Source of the DNA: Cohnella silvisoli
GTDB taxonomy: Bacteria > Bacillota > Bacilli > Paenibacillales > Paenibacillaceae
Assembly (NCBI RefSeq): GCF_021190915.1
Contig: NZ_JAIOAP010000009.1
Span: 1-64,000, forward strand
Direction: 5' to 3'
Length of the DNA: 64,000 nucleotides
Shown piece after piece: positions 48,970 to 58,153 of the stretch. Position 1 is the first letter of the stretch; every line of letters begins with the position of its first letter. The notes beneath the pieces are model-generated. The model made no database searches. It was not told the origin of the DNA and saw only the letters and a program-made list of their open reading frames with translations. A program made the translations under genes and the position numbers.

Positions 48970-51420
48970 CTATCCTTCCTCGACAGCCGCCTTCAGCGGA
49001 TTTAAGTACATCTGCTCGACTTCTTTTGCCGGAATCGGCCTGCTGAAATAATAACCTTGAATATCGTCGCAGCCGTTATCCATAAGAATTTGCAGCTGCT
49101 CTCTCGTCTCCACGCCTTCGGCTATGACATTCATTTTCAGGTTATGCGCCATCGCGATAATGGAAGACACGATCGCTTTATCATCTTCGTTGCTTGTTAT
49201 GTCCTTAATGAATGAACGGTCGATCTTGAGCTTATGAATCGGGAATAATTTCAAATAACTAAGCGAGCTGTAGCCTGTTCCAAAATCATCCATGCTAATT
49301 TGTATGCCAAGCCTCGTCAGCTCTCTTAAAATTTGACCCGACCTCGAAGCATCCATCATCATGCTCTCGGTTATTTCCAATTCCAAGTATTGAGGATGCA
49401 ACCCCGTTTCGCGCAATATGCTCTCGATGGCGCTTACGAGCTTCTCCTGATGAAATTGTTGGGTCGACAGATTAACCGACACGGGGATGTTCCAACCGTA
49501 TTGCTGCTGCCATTGTTGCATTTGCCTGCACGCCTCGCGCATCACCCAGGTCCCGATCTCTCCGATTAGTCCCGTTTCCTCGGCAATTGGGATGAATACT
49601 CCCGGCTCGATTAGCCCTTTTTCAGGATGAATCCACCTTAATAAAGCTTCGACTCCAATGACCTGTTGATTATGCAAGCTGATTTGCGGCTGATAGTGGA
49701 TAATGAGCTGCTCTCCATCCACGGCTTTGCGCAATGCCGCTTCAAGCTCAATATTGTTCATCACGTGTTCATCCAGTACGCTAGAATAATATTGAAAGCC
49801 GTTCTTGCCGTTTCGTTTCACTTCGTACATTGCGGTATCGGCATTTTTGAGCAATTGCTCCGCATCCAAACCATGTTCCGGATACAAGGCGATGCCTATG
49901 CTGGCTGATACGTAGAAGTCGTTATCTTTTAATCTGTACGGGATCTGAATAAGATCGATTATTCTTTGCGCGAGCCGTTTAGTCACGTCTTCGATCGGAT
50001 TTCCGTGGCAGATCAAAGTAAACTCGTCTCCGCCCATTCTGGCGATCGTTACTTGTATGCCGACCGCCGCATGGTGCAGACGATCGGTAACCAACTGCAG
50101 AAACTGGTCGCCAAAAGCATGGCCTAACGAATCATTGATCATTTTGAATCGGTCGATATCCATTACCAGCACGGCAAATCGGGAATCTCCCGGAACGCTG
50201 TGACGAATCGTTTCCTCTAGCGTTCTCTTCAATAAACGACGATTAGGCAGACCGGTCAAATCGTCGTGATACGCCATGTGCTGAATCGTTTCTTTTGTCC
50301 GCTTCTCCTCGGTTATGTCCCTGAATATAAGATACGTCCCTCTGACGGCCCCGTCGATGGTTACGGGAACGCTCATCGTGCTTAAGTGGATATGATGGCC
50401 CTCTTTATGGATAATAACCGTTTCAGCTATCTTCACCTGACCGTATTTTAAAGAGGATTGAAACACTTGATTGGACTTCTCGCGATACTCCTCAACATGA
50501 ATTTCCAAAAGTTTAGAAGAAGGCTGATGAAGATAGTCCGCAGCTTCTATGCCCGTAATTCGAATAGCCGAAGGATTGATATCGATAATCTTACCTTGAA
50601 TGTTAACGCTAATAATGCCGTCTAAGTGATTCTCGTATAGCGATTTATACCATTTTTCGTGTTCGATGATCTCGTCGTTTTTCCGAGAGAGACGTTTGTC
50701 GATAAAAACCCCGAACAATGCGAAAGCAAGGGCAGCGAAAGTACCGATGGCAATCGCATAAGCGAGCCATTGTTGGTTCACCCTCATTCCGGACAATATT
50801 TCCAATCCATTACCGGTATGAAAGCGAGCCGCAGCCATTCCCGTGTAATGCATGCCCACGATCGCTGCCCCCATAACCAATCCGCTGCCCAGCTTATATC
50901 CTACACCCTTCCAAGAATGCTCCATGCGAAAATAGTACGAAAGCCATAGTGCAGCAATCGACGCAACAAACGCAATGACGACGGACAAGATAAATAATCC
51001 TGGCACATAATAAATGCCAACCCTCATCGAGGTCATTCCAATGTAGTGCATAGCTGAGATTCCAACCGACATCAAAAATCCGCCCACAATCAACCGCTTG
51101 AGCCGGAGCTGCTTTCTTCCGACGACATGCAAAGCGATAAGCGAAGCCAGAATGGCAACCAATACGGAAATAATGACCAAAACAACATCGTAAGAGACCG
51201 GGATAGGCAAGTTAAATGCAAGCATGCCTACGAAATGCATCGCCCAAATCCCGAATCCCATGAAAATCGCTCCGCCAATAAGCCATAAGGCTCGACTATT
51301 GCCGTTTCTAGCCGCGCTAACCCTACCGGCCAAATCAAGCGCGGCATAAGAAGCTGCAACCGCGATTAAATAAGACAGTATGACAAGCGATATATCATAA
51401 GTTCCATGTATATGATTCAT
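48970..51420 (-). CDS. MHYT-PAS-GGDEF-EAL cyclic-di-GMP signalling protein
   Basis: 816 residues. The N-terminal seven-helix MHYT sensor has three M-H-(Y/F) motifs (AMHFVG, AMHYIG, GMHYTG) thought to bind metal or sense gas. A PAS domain follows (about 265-370, ISVNIQGKIIDINPSAIRITG), then GGDEF with an intact ARMGGDEFTLI active site, and EAL with an intact VEALLRW plus the DDFGTGYSS loop. Both catalytic domains keep key residues, so it could both make and break c-di-GMP, likely with one dominant. It controls the switch between motility and attachment. The only other motility gene seen is the chemotaxis receptor end. Confidence 0.93.
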   Translation of the reverse strand: MNHIHGTYDISLVILSYLIAVAASYAALDLAGRVSAARNGNSRALWLIGGAIFMGFGIWAMHFVGMLAFNLPIPVSYDVVLVIISVLVAILASLIALHVVGRKQLRLKRLIVGGFLMSVGISAMHYIGMTSMRVGIYYVPGLFILSVVIAFVASIAALWLSYYFRMEHSWKGVGYKLGSGLVMGAAIVGMHYTGMAAARFHTGNGLEILSGMRVNQQWLAYAIAIGTFAALAFALFGVFIDKRLSRKNDEIIEHEKWYKSLYENHLDGIISVNIQGKIIDINPSAIRITGIEAADYLHQPSSKLLEIHVEEYREKSNQVFQSSLKYGQVKIAETVIIHKEGHHIHLSTMSVPVTIDGAVRGTYLIFRDITEEKRTKETIQHMAYHDDLTGLPNRRLLKRTLEETIRHSVPGDSRFAVLVMDIDRFKMINDSLGHAFGDQFLQLVTDRLHHAAVGIQVTIARMGGDEFTLICHGNPIEDVTKRLAQRIIDLIQIPYRLKDNDFYVSASIGIALYPEHGLDAEQLLKNADTAMYEVKRNGKNGFQYYSSVLDEHVMNNIELEAALRKAVDGEQLIIHYQPQISLHNQQVIGVEALLRWIHPEKGLIEPGVFIPIAEETGLIGEIGTWVMREACRQMQQWQQQYGWNIPVSVNLSTQQFHQEKLVSAIESILRETGLHPQYLELEITESMMMDASRSGQILRELTRLGIQISMDDFGTGYSSLSYLKLFPIHKLKIDRSFIKDITSNEDDKAIVSSIIAMAHNLKMNVIAEGVETREQLQILMDNGCDDIQGYYFSRPIPAKEVEQMYLNPLKAAVEEG

Positions 51421-51515
51421 CGATTTCCTCGCTTAAGAATAATAGATTAGGCTAACTTATCTTATCCTTGATATCGGTTATAAACGGCTTGAAATGAAGG
51501 CTGAGCGGACAAGAG

Positions 51516-51556
51516 AAAATGCAGCAACCGCCTCGAACAGGCAATTGCTGCATTTT
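51516..51556 (-). terminator. terminator of the nucleoside operon
   Basis: AAAATGCAGCAA (51516-51527) pairs with TTGCTGCATTTT (51545-51556), extended inward by GCC/GGC, about 30 bp past the nucleoside hydrolase stop. Confidence 0.75.
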
Positions 51557-51587
51557 ATGATGGCATGATCCTTATCGATTCGTATCA

Positions 51588-52544
51588 CTACATGAAAACG
51601 GACAAAAATTGACGTTCAGCCCGCTGCGCGTCGACATCGACGCAAACTTGGATGTCCCGGCCCATGGATGGTTTCGTCCGCAAATCGGCCACCACCATGC
51701 CTGCGCTTATCGAATCCCCGCAATCGATGCTCACCTTCATCGTTTGCGTCTTAACCAGTCCGGGATCGACGGCAACCAATAAAGTCAGAGGGTCGTGCAT
51801 CGGCGCTGAGCCGATGTAATTGTTAGAGTCCGTGTAAAAGCCGAAATAATGCGCAAGGCTTTGCTGCATGAACGCGATGATGGCCTTGTTCTCCTCTTTG
51901 CCGAAGCGATTCAGCAAATCCAGATGCTGCTGAGTAATATGCGTGCGCATCGTCACATCCAATCCAACCATCGTGATCGGAAGCCCGGACTGCATGACCG
52001 CATCCGCGGCTTCGGGATCGCCCCAAAAGTTGGCCTCCGCCACGGGAGTTACGTTTCCCGGCGCATGTACAGTTCCGCCCATGATCGCCACGCTTTTCAC
52101 TTTGAAAGGAAGCTGTTCATCCAACTTAAGAGCAAACGCCAAATTGGTCATTCTGCCTGTCGCGACCAGAACGATTTCTCCGGGATTTTCATTGACCATA
52201 CGGACGATAAATTCGGCGGCGGATTCAGCAACCGCAGTTTGAGAGGCAGGAGGCAACTTAACGTTGCCGATGCCGTTCTCCCCATGAACGGAATCGGCGA
52301 ATCCGGTCAAAGAACGTTTGTATGGGCGGTCGGCACCGCGCGCGACCGGAACGTCGTATCCCGGATCCGCCAATTGAATGATTCGCAGCGTGTTATCCGT
52401 AGCCTGGTCCACATCAATATTTCCGAAAACGGTCGTAATCCCTTCCACGCGGATTTCCTTAGACTTCAATGCATAAAGAATAGTAAGCGCATCGTCGATG
52501 CCCGTATCGACGTCAATGATTACTCGAACAATGTTGTTTGGCAT
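51588..52544 (-). CDS. inosine-uridine-preferring nucleoside hydrolase (second copy)
   Basis: 318 residues from ATG 52544 (MPNNIVRVIIDVDTGIDDAL), preceded by GGGAGATC. The frame is open further upstream into the ribokinase end. The calcium site DVDTGIDDA is at residues 10-18, and the central VATGRMTNLA and C-terminal MHDPLTLLVAVDP complete the family. It cuts N-glycosidic bonds of purine or pyrimidine ribonucleosides to base and ribose. It overlaps rbsK by 38 bp in the long frame and shares the operon. The paralogue at 53.5 kb likely prefers other nucleosides. Confidence 0.93.
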   Translation of the reverse strand: MPNNIVRVIIDVDTGIDDALTILYALKSKEIRVEGITTVFGNIDVDQATDNTLRIIQLADPGYDVPVARGADRPYKRSLTGFADSVHGENGIGNVKLPPASQTAVAESAAEFIVRMVNENPGEIVLVATGRMTNLAFALKLDEQLPFKVKSVAIMGGTVHAPGNVTPVAEANFWGDPEAADAVMQSGLPITMVGLDVTMRTHITQQHLDLLNRFGKEENKAIIAFMQQSLAHYFGFYTDSNNYIGSAPMHDPLTLLVAVDPGLVKTQTMKVSIDCGDSISAGMVVADLRTKPSMGRDIQVCVDVDAQRAERQFLSVFM

Positions 52545-52563
52545 CCCGATCTCCCGATTCGTC

Positions 52564-53505
52564 TCAATTTGTTTGTTCTTTATCGCGTAAAGAAGCTTCA
52601 AAAGTGTCTACTTGTTCACTTGTCGGCATTCCGCTTTGCGCCCCGAATTGGGTAACCGCTAGCGCGGATACTTTGACAGCGTAAAGGATGGACTCGTGCA
52701 AATCAGCTCCCTTGGCTAATTGCACCGCCAATGCAGCATTGAACGAGTCTCCGGCTCCGGTCGTATCCACCACGGGAACCCGGTAAGCGGGAACTTGCAC
52801 GAGGGAACCGCCCGCCTGCTTATACACCGTGCCTTCCGAGCCCAATGTCGTAACGACTTGAGGAGGTCCCATCCGCAGCAATTCATCGACCGCTTTCTCC
52901 AAGCCGTGCTTGCTCGAATCGATTCCCGTCAGTTGTTCCAGTTCCGTTAGATTAGGAGTTATATAATCCACGTTCCGAAGCAAGGAATCCGGCAGTTTTT
53001 GCGCTGGCGCAGGATTCAGAACTACGATTTTCCCGTGTTTCTTCGCCATCGAGGCAGCGGCCATAACGGTCGGCAGCGGTACCTCCAACTGCAGCAGTAC
53101 TACATCCGCTTCGGCGAATATGGCCTCATTGGCAGCGATATCGGCAATCGTTAACCATTCATTGGCACCGGGCACTACGATTATTTGATTATCGGTAGAG
53201 GTCAGCGTAATGGCTGCTATGCCGGTCGGAACTTCCTTGACCTTCTTGACCGTTTGAAATCCAACCTTGTCTATTTGCAATGATTCAAGCAGCGCTTGTC
53301 CGAACAAATCGTCTCCGACCGCTCCCAGCATCGAGGTTTGCGCCCCGAGGCGGGCAGCGGCCACTGCCTGGTTAGCGCCTTTCCCGCCCGGAATGAAATG
53401 GCTGTCCTTGCCGGTCAGCGTCTCTCCCGGTTTCGGAAATCGCGGCGCCTGTACGACAATATCCATGTTCAAACTTCCGACAACCAATATATTAGGCTTT
53501 GTCAT
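52564..53505 (-). CDS. rbsK: ribokinase
   Basis: 313 residues, PfkB family. N-terminal NILVVGSLNMDIVVQAPRFP and GGKGANQAVAAARLGA are typical of ribokinase, as is the catalytic VDTTGAGDSFNAALAVQLAKG. It phosphorylates ribose to ribose-5-phosphate, here the ribose freed by the two flanking nucleoside hydrolases. GGAACGC precedes the ATG. It lies in the operon between the two hydrolase genes. Confidence 0.95.
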   Translation of the reverse strand: MTKPNILVVGSLNMDIVVQAPRFPKPGETLTGKDSHFIPGGKGANQAVAAARLGAQTSMLGAVGDDLFGQALLESLQIDKVGFQTVKKVKEVPTGIAAITLTSTDNQIIVVPGANEWLTIADIAANEAIFAEADVVLLQLEVPLPTVMAAASMAKKHGKIVVLNPAPAQKLPDSLLRNVDYITPNLTELEQLTGIDSSKHGLEKAVDELLRMGPPQVVTTLGSEGTVYKQAGGSLVQVPAYRVPVVDTTGAGDSFNAALAVQLAKGADLHESILYAVKVSALAVTQFGAQSGMPTSEQVDTFEASLRDKEQTN

Positions 53506-53532
53506 CCTTGCGTTCCTTTCAAAAAGAAGATA

Positions 53533-54477
53533 TTAGTTCGTCGCGGCGAGCCTTCGGTCCAGAACGTCCAATGCTTCCGTAATCATCCGGATAAAAGCAT
53601 CCCGGTCCACATCGAGCAGCACTCGGACATTGGCCTCTTGCGTCGGTTTTTTCCGGCGATCGGCGACAGTCATGCCACGGGTTAAATCCCCTTTCGTCTC
53701 GACCTCGACATGGTACGCTTCGGAACGGAATATTTCAGGCTTCAACAGCCATGCCACCGCGCAAGGATCATGAAGGGCGCTTCCATCATAGCCTAGCACT
53801 TTCGAATAGATCGAGTAGAAATCTAGCAGTTCTCCGACAAGGACGGATGCTTTGCCGCGCCGTTTAAGCTCCTCGATTTCCACAGCATGGATCTGTGCCC
53901 GGTTGGTGACGTCCAAACCGCTCATTACGATAGGAATTCCCGACTGGTATACGATTTGTGCCGCCTCGGGATCGACGTAGATGTTGAATTCGGCTGTTGC
54001 GGTTACGTTGCCCTCTCCAATTCCGCCGCCCATCAAAGAGATGCAATCGATCTTGTCTTTTACCTCAGGATATGCGGTCAAGAGCAATGCAATGTTAGTG
54101 AGCGGCGCCAACGGAACGAGCGTCACCTTGCCCTCGGCGTTGCGGATCAGGTTCAGCATAAATTCCACGGCATGGACATCAAGCGGCTTATAGCGGGAAG
54201 ACGGAAGAATCGGACCGTCCATCCCCGTTTCCCCGTGCGCCTCCTCGCCTGTGACTAGCTTGCCTAATAAAGGTCCGGCAGCGCCTTTCGCAAGCGGAAT
54301 AGGTGCGTCAACGTAGCTGAGCAGCTTTAATGCGTTGTCGGTAATTTTGTCCAGCACCTGATTTCCGCCAACCGTAGTCATACCCAATATTTTCAGCTCG
54401 TCCGGATGGGCAAGGGCCAATAAAATGGCGATGGCATCGTCATGCCCCGGATCGCAGTCGATAATAATTTGTCTCAC
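53533..54477 (-). CDS. ribonucleoside hydrolase (first copy)
   Basis: About 314 residues. The better start is GTG at 54477 (MRQIIIDCDPGHDDAIAI), with GAGGAG six bases before it, rather than the ATG at 54495 that overlaps the permease stop. The metal site DCDPGHDDA and the C-terminal LHDPCAVAWLLKPE are present, as is VPLAPLTNIALLL. It breaks down nucleosides delivered by the preceding transporter. It shares the fold with the second copy, but sequence differs enough to suggest different base preference. Confidence 0.92.
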   Translation of the reverse strand: MRQIIIDCDPGHDDAIAILLALAHPDELKILGMTTVGGNQVLDKITDNALKLLSYVDAPIPLAKGAAGPLLGKLVTGEEAHGETGMDGPILPSSRYKPLDVHAVEFMLNLIRNAEGKVTLVPLAPLTNIALLLTAYPEVKDKIDCISLMGGGIGEGNVTATAEFNIYVDPEAAQIVYQSGIPIVMSGLDVTNRAQIHAVEIEELKRRGKASVLVGELLDFYSIYSKVLGYDGSALHDPCAVAWLLKPEIFRSEAYHVEVETKGDLTRGMTVADRRKKPTQEANVRVLLDVDRDAFIRMITEALDVLDRRLAATN

Positions 54478-54491
54478 GGTATCTCCTCGTT

Positions 54492-55442
54492 TCATTTCGC
54501 AGAAGGTTGCGACTTGGACTTGAGTTTCTTATTGTTTTTGCGCCGAGTCTCGTTGATCGCATAGACCACGAGTCCGACCAACGTGGCGATATACGGAACG
54601 GTTCCAATAAGCTCAGCCGGTATTTTCAACACCTGCAACGCATTGGACAAGGCGTCAGCGGCTCCGAACAACAAAGATGTCAGGCTAGTTCCGAGCGTAG
54701 TTCCTCTTCCCATCGCTTCCGCGGCTAACGCAATCCATCCTCTGCCGGCGGTCATGTCCCGGCTGAACATCGAGAGATATCCCATGGACATGTAGGCGCC
54801 GCCCAGCCCTGCGAAAAAACCGCTCAGCAGCAGCGCGATGTATTGCGTCTTCATAACGCTTACCCCTACGGACTGAGCCGCATGCGGGTTCTCGCCCACC
54901 GATCTGATCCGAAGGCCAAGCGGCGTCTTGTTCAACAAATAGTAAACCACGAAGACAGCAAGGATCGCCGCGTAAGTCAGCACATGATGTCCGGACAAGA
55001 TCGGTCCGAGAACGGGAATATCCTTAATTAACGGAATGTCGATCGAGGGAAGCACTTTACTTGGCAGCGAAGTGGACGAGCCTTTGTCTCCGCTAAGCAA
55101 ATAAAGAATGAACACCGTTCCGCCCGAAGCGAAAAGGTTAATGGCGATACCTCCGAGAATGATGTGCGTCTTGAATTGCAGCGTGAAAAAGGCAAGTATA
55201 CCGGCGATGAGAGTACCCCCCATCGCGGCGGCCAGCAATCCGACCCAAGCGCTGTGGGTATAGGCGCTTACGACGACTCCGGTTAACGCGGATACGAGCA
55301 TGATGCCTTCCAATCCGATGTTGATAATACCCGCGCGGTTGGAGATGAGAGCGCCGAGAGCGGCAAACAAAATAGGGGTCATGACACGAAGAACGGAAAA
55401 AGCGAAATCCGTCGTCAGTATGACATCCAGCAAGCTATGCAT
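54492..55442 (-). CDS. nucleoside ABC transporter permease, second subunit (NupQ/YufQ type)
   Basis: 316 residues with about eight membrane segments. ALGALISNRAGIINIGLEGIML and LLSGFFAGLGGAYMSMGYLSMF are the branched-chain/BMP-type permease signature. It is paired with the preceding permease and overlaps it by 8 bp. Together with the ATPase and BMP lipoprotein upstream it makes the NupNOPQ-like importer for purine and other nucleosides. It starts with MHSLLDVIL and ends with a Lys-rich tail (NNKKLKSKSQ). Confidence 0.93.
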   Translation of the reverse strand: MHSLLDVILTTDFAFSVLRVMTPILFAALGALISNRAGIINIGLEGIMLVSALTGVVVSAYTHSAWVGLLAAAMGGTLIAGILAFFTLQFKTHIILGGIAINLFASGGTVFILYLLSGDKGSSTSLPSKVLPSIDIPLIKDIPVLGPILSGHHVLTYAAILAVFVVYYLLNKTPLGLRIRSVGENPHAAQSVGVSVMKTQYIALLLSGFFAGLGGAYMSMGYLSMFSRDMTAGRGWIALAAEAMGRGTTLGTSLTSLLFGAADALSNALQVLKIPAELIGTVPYIATLVGLVVYAINETRRKNNKKLKSKSQPSAK

Positions 55443-56460
55443 CTTTGGCCGCCTCCCTTAACAGCATCCTGTTCTTGAAAAATTTCAAAAATTGTTCGGC
55501 CGAGATCAGCAAAATAATGACGGCTTGAATGATCGCGATCATCTCGGAAGGCACATCGGACATTCTAGCCATCTGGTCTGCGCCGATCCGAATGTAGGCT
55601 AGGAAGAAAGCGCCGCCGATGACGGCGAACGGTTTATTCTTGGCAAGCATCGCCACGAGCGCCCCGTCGAAACCGTAACCCGGCAATGCCGTCCACTGAA
55701 ATCGATTATACATCCCCAGCACTTCGATGGAACCGCCCATACCCGCGATGAATCCTGCGATCAGATGGACGAGAATGATAACCTTGGCCGTCTTAATGCC
55801 CGAGTACTCGGCGAAATTCCGATTGATGCCGGTCATTCTAAGCTCGTAACCCCACTTCGTCTTGTATAAGAAGAAGTGTACGGCCACGATGCACACTAGC
55901 ACTACAATCAAACCGGTATGAATACGGGTTCCGGGTACGAGCTTGTCCAGTATGGCGGTCGGTTGAAATTTGTAGGACACGGTCGCGAACGCCTTGGCAT
56001 CTCTTAATTTATAATTAAGGAGGTACAGTCCGACACCGAAAAGAATGCTATTGAACATGAGCGAGGTTACGAGCTCGCTTGCGTTCCATTTGGCCTTCAG
56101 AATGCCTGGAATGGCAGAGAGCAGCGCACCGACCAGTCCGCCCGCGAGGACGGCAACGGCTGGATGAAGCCAGTTTCCCAGTTGCGCGTGAATGGCGATC
56201 GAAGCGGCCACAACGCCGCTGAAATAGAAGATCCCTTCCGCTCCCAGATTAAATAAATTGGCTTTGAACAATAAGGAAAGCGCCAGTCCCGAGAACATGA
56301 GCGGTATTGCCATTTCAATCACGTTGCCGATATGGGCTTTGGAGGACACCGGCTCGAACATAAAAATCTGAATCGTATGCCAGGGTTGGCTGCTGACTAG
56401 CGAAATGATAAGAAACGCAACGATCAGAGCGATCAGAATGACGGCTGATGTTCGGAACAT
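55435..56460 (-). CDS. nucleoside ABC transporter permease, first subunit (NupP/YufP type)
   Basis: 341 residues, membrane protein with about nine segments. FSGLALSLLFKANLFNLGAEG and HLIAGFIAGMGGSIEVLGMYNRF are the counterparts of the NupQ signatures. It overlaps nupQ by 8 bp and is 16 bp after the ATPase stop, so the transporter subunits are translated together. It forms the membrane channel for the ATPase at 56477-58030. Confidence 0.93.
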   Translation of the reverse strand: MFRTSAVILIALIVAFLIISLVSSQPWHTIQIFMFEPVSSKAHIGNVIEMAIPLMFSGLALSLLFKANLFNLGAEGIFYFSGVVAASIAIHAQLGNWLHPAVAVLAGGLVGALLSAIPGILKAKWNASELVTSLMFNSILFGVGLYLLNYKLRDAKAFATVSYKFQPTAILDKLVPGTRIHTGLIVVLVCIVAVHFFLYKTKWGYELRMTGINRNFAEYSGIKTAKVIILVHLIAGFIAGMGGSIEVLGMYNRFQWTALPGYGFDGALVAMLAKNKPFAVIGGAFFLAYIRIGADQMARMSDVPSEMIAIIQAVIILLISAEQFLKFFKNRMLLREAAKDA

Positions 56461-56476
56461 TTCGAAATATTTTGAC

Positions 56477-58030
56477 TTAAAGATGAGAAGCCCTCCTTAC
56501 CTCTTCCTCGGACTGTTTCTGCAACCCCAGCATATAAAGTCCAAGTTCTTCTTCCGACACTTCCGAAGGACGATCGATATAGGCTACGACCTCTCCTCCG
56601 TACATGACCAACAGTGTGTCGCTCAGCTCCATGATTTCGTTCAAATCAGCCGAGACCAGCACGATGGCGCAGCCTTCCTGCCGCATTTCGATCAACTTCT
56701 GATGGATAAACTGCGCGGCTCCGATATCAACGCCACGAGTCGGTTGTTCCGCGATGAGCAGCTTCGGATTCGTCGAACATTCCCTGGCCACGACGACCTT
56801 CTGCATGTTGCCTCCGGACAGCATCCCGATTTCCTGGGCTGGCCCCGAGCATTTAACCTTGTAATCGGAAATCAAATCATCGACCAGCTTCCTGATCTTT
56901 CGCCCGTCCATAAAGCCTCTTTTGTTCCATTCCTTGCTTCTATATCGAGTCGAAATCAGGTTGTCCGAAATGCTTGCCTCTTTGGCGGCTCCTTGGCGCA
57001 TCCGGTCTTCCGGAATATAGGAAACGCCCATCTTCCGGATTTCCCGAATATTGTTCGCGGCAATATCTTTACCGCTGATGAGGACCATTCCGCTTGAAGC
57101 AGGCAAACTTCCCGTTAACACTTCGACCAATTGGGCTTGTCCGTTGCCTTCCACTCCCGCAATGCCGACGATTTCCCCGGCTCTTACCGAAAATTGAACG
57201 CGGGATAATACCTGCTTACCCTGCTCATCCCCGCTAGAGACATTTTTAACTTGAAGAATGGGTTCCCCGTAAGGTTTCATGTCTTTCTCATATTTCAAGA
57301 CGACGTCCCGCCCGACCATCAGCCGGGAAATTTCTTTTTCCGTTACCGAATTTGTATCGAACACGCCCTCGGTTCTGCCGCTGCGCATGATCGTAATCCG
57401 GTCGCAAATCTCCTTGACTTCCTTAAGCTTGTGAGAAATGAAGACAATCGTGTGTCCTTCGGCCCTCAGTCCCTTCAGCTCGCGGAACAGCTCTTCCGTT
57501 TCCTGCGGAGTCAATACGGCAGTCGGCTCGTCCAGGATGAGAATTTTGGCACCGCGAATAAGCGCTTTCAGGATCTCCACCTTTTGTTTCATGCCGACCG
57601 ATAAGTGCTCTACTTTGGCATGCGGATCTACGGTTAGATTATATTTCCGGGATAGCTCGAGCGTCATCCGGGCTGCTTCGTCGTAATGGATGCCCAAACC
57701 TTTCTTCGGCTCCATCCCCAGCACCATATTTTCCGCAACCGTAAAGGAAGGAACCAGCATAAAGTGTTGATGAACCATGCCGATGCCCCTGTCGATTGCA
57801 TCCTGAGGGGAGTGCAGCTTCACTGTCTCTCCGCGTACGATGATCTCGCCTTCGCTCGGCTCTTCCATTCCGAACATCATTTTCATAAGGGTCGACTTGC
57901 CTGCCCCGTTCTCGCCTACGACGGCATGGATCTCTCCCTCGCGCAGAGCAAAGTTCACGTTTCTGTTCGCGAGAACGCCGTTCGGGTATACCTTAGTAAT
58001 GTTGCGCATTTCCAGCAATTCATGCTGCAT
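56477..58030 (-). CDS. nucleoside ABC transporter ATPase (NupO/YufO type)
   Basis: 517 residues with two ABC domains, as in sugar/nucleoside importers. First domain: Walker A GENGAGKST, signature LSVGMKQKVEIL and Walker B ILILDEPTAVL. Second domain: degenerate Walker A GVEGNGQAQL, signature LSGGNMQKVVVAREC and LLIAEQPTRGVD. Such asymmetric double ATPases power NupPQ. It lies 123 bp downstream of the binding-protein gene, with a hairpin between, and 16 bp before the permease. Confidence 0.95.
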   Translation of the reverse strand: MQHELLEMRNITKVYPNGVLANRNVNFALREGEIHAVVGENGAGKSTLMKMMFGMEEPSEGEIIVRGETVKLHSPQDAIDRGIGMVHQHFMLVPSFTVAENMVLGMEPKKGLGIHYDEAARMTLELSRKYNLTVDPHAKVEHLSVGMKQKVEILKALIRGAKILILDEPTAVLTPQETEELFRELKGLRAEGHTIVFISHKLKEVKEICDRITIMRSGRTEGVFDTNSVTEKEISRLMVGRDVVLKYEKDMKPYGEPILQVKNVSSGDEQGKQVLSRVQFSVRAGEIVGIAGVEGNGQAQLVEVLTGSLPASSGMVLISGKDIAANNIREIRKMGVSYIPEDRMRQGAAKEASISDNLISTRYRSKEWNKRGFMDGRKIRKLVDDLISDYKVKCSGPAQEIGMLSGGNMQKVVVARECSTNPKLLIAEQPTRGVDIGAAQFIHQKLIEMRQEGCAIVLVSADLNEIMELSDTLLVMYGGEVVAYIDRPSEVSEEELGLYMLGLQKQSEEEVRRASHL

Positions 58031-58091
58031 AGCAAATATCCCCTTGTCCTTTGGAATATTCGATTCGAATTAAAGGGTGAAGATAAAGATA

Positions 58092-58116
58092 GGAAGTCCC
58101 CCTCGCGGAGGAATTC
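58092..58116 (-). promoter_or_regulatory. hairpin between the BMP lipoprotein and ATPase genes
   Basis: GGAAGTCCCCC and GGAGGAATTCC form an imperfect stem around TCGC in the 123-bp intergenic gap. It may act like the lpl hairpin at 23837, raising expression of the upstream binding protein over the transporter. Confidence 0.45.
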
Positions 58117-58153
58117 CCATCTAGATAACAAAACCGTTGGATTGTGATGTTGA

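Noticed and set aside
51849..52655. 268-codon plus-strand open frame
   Set aside because: Antisense to the nucleoside hydrolase and ribokinase genes; no domain.
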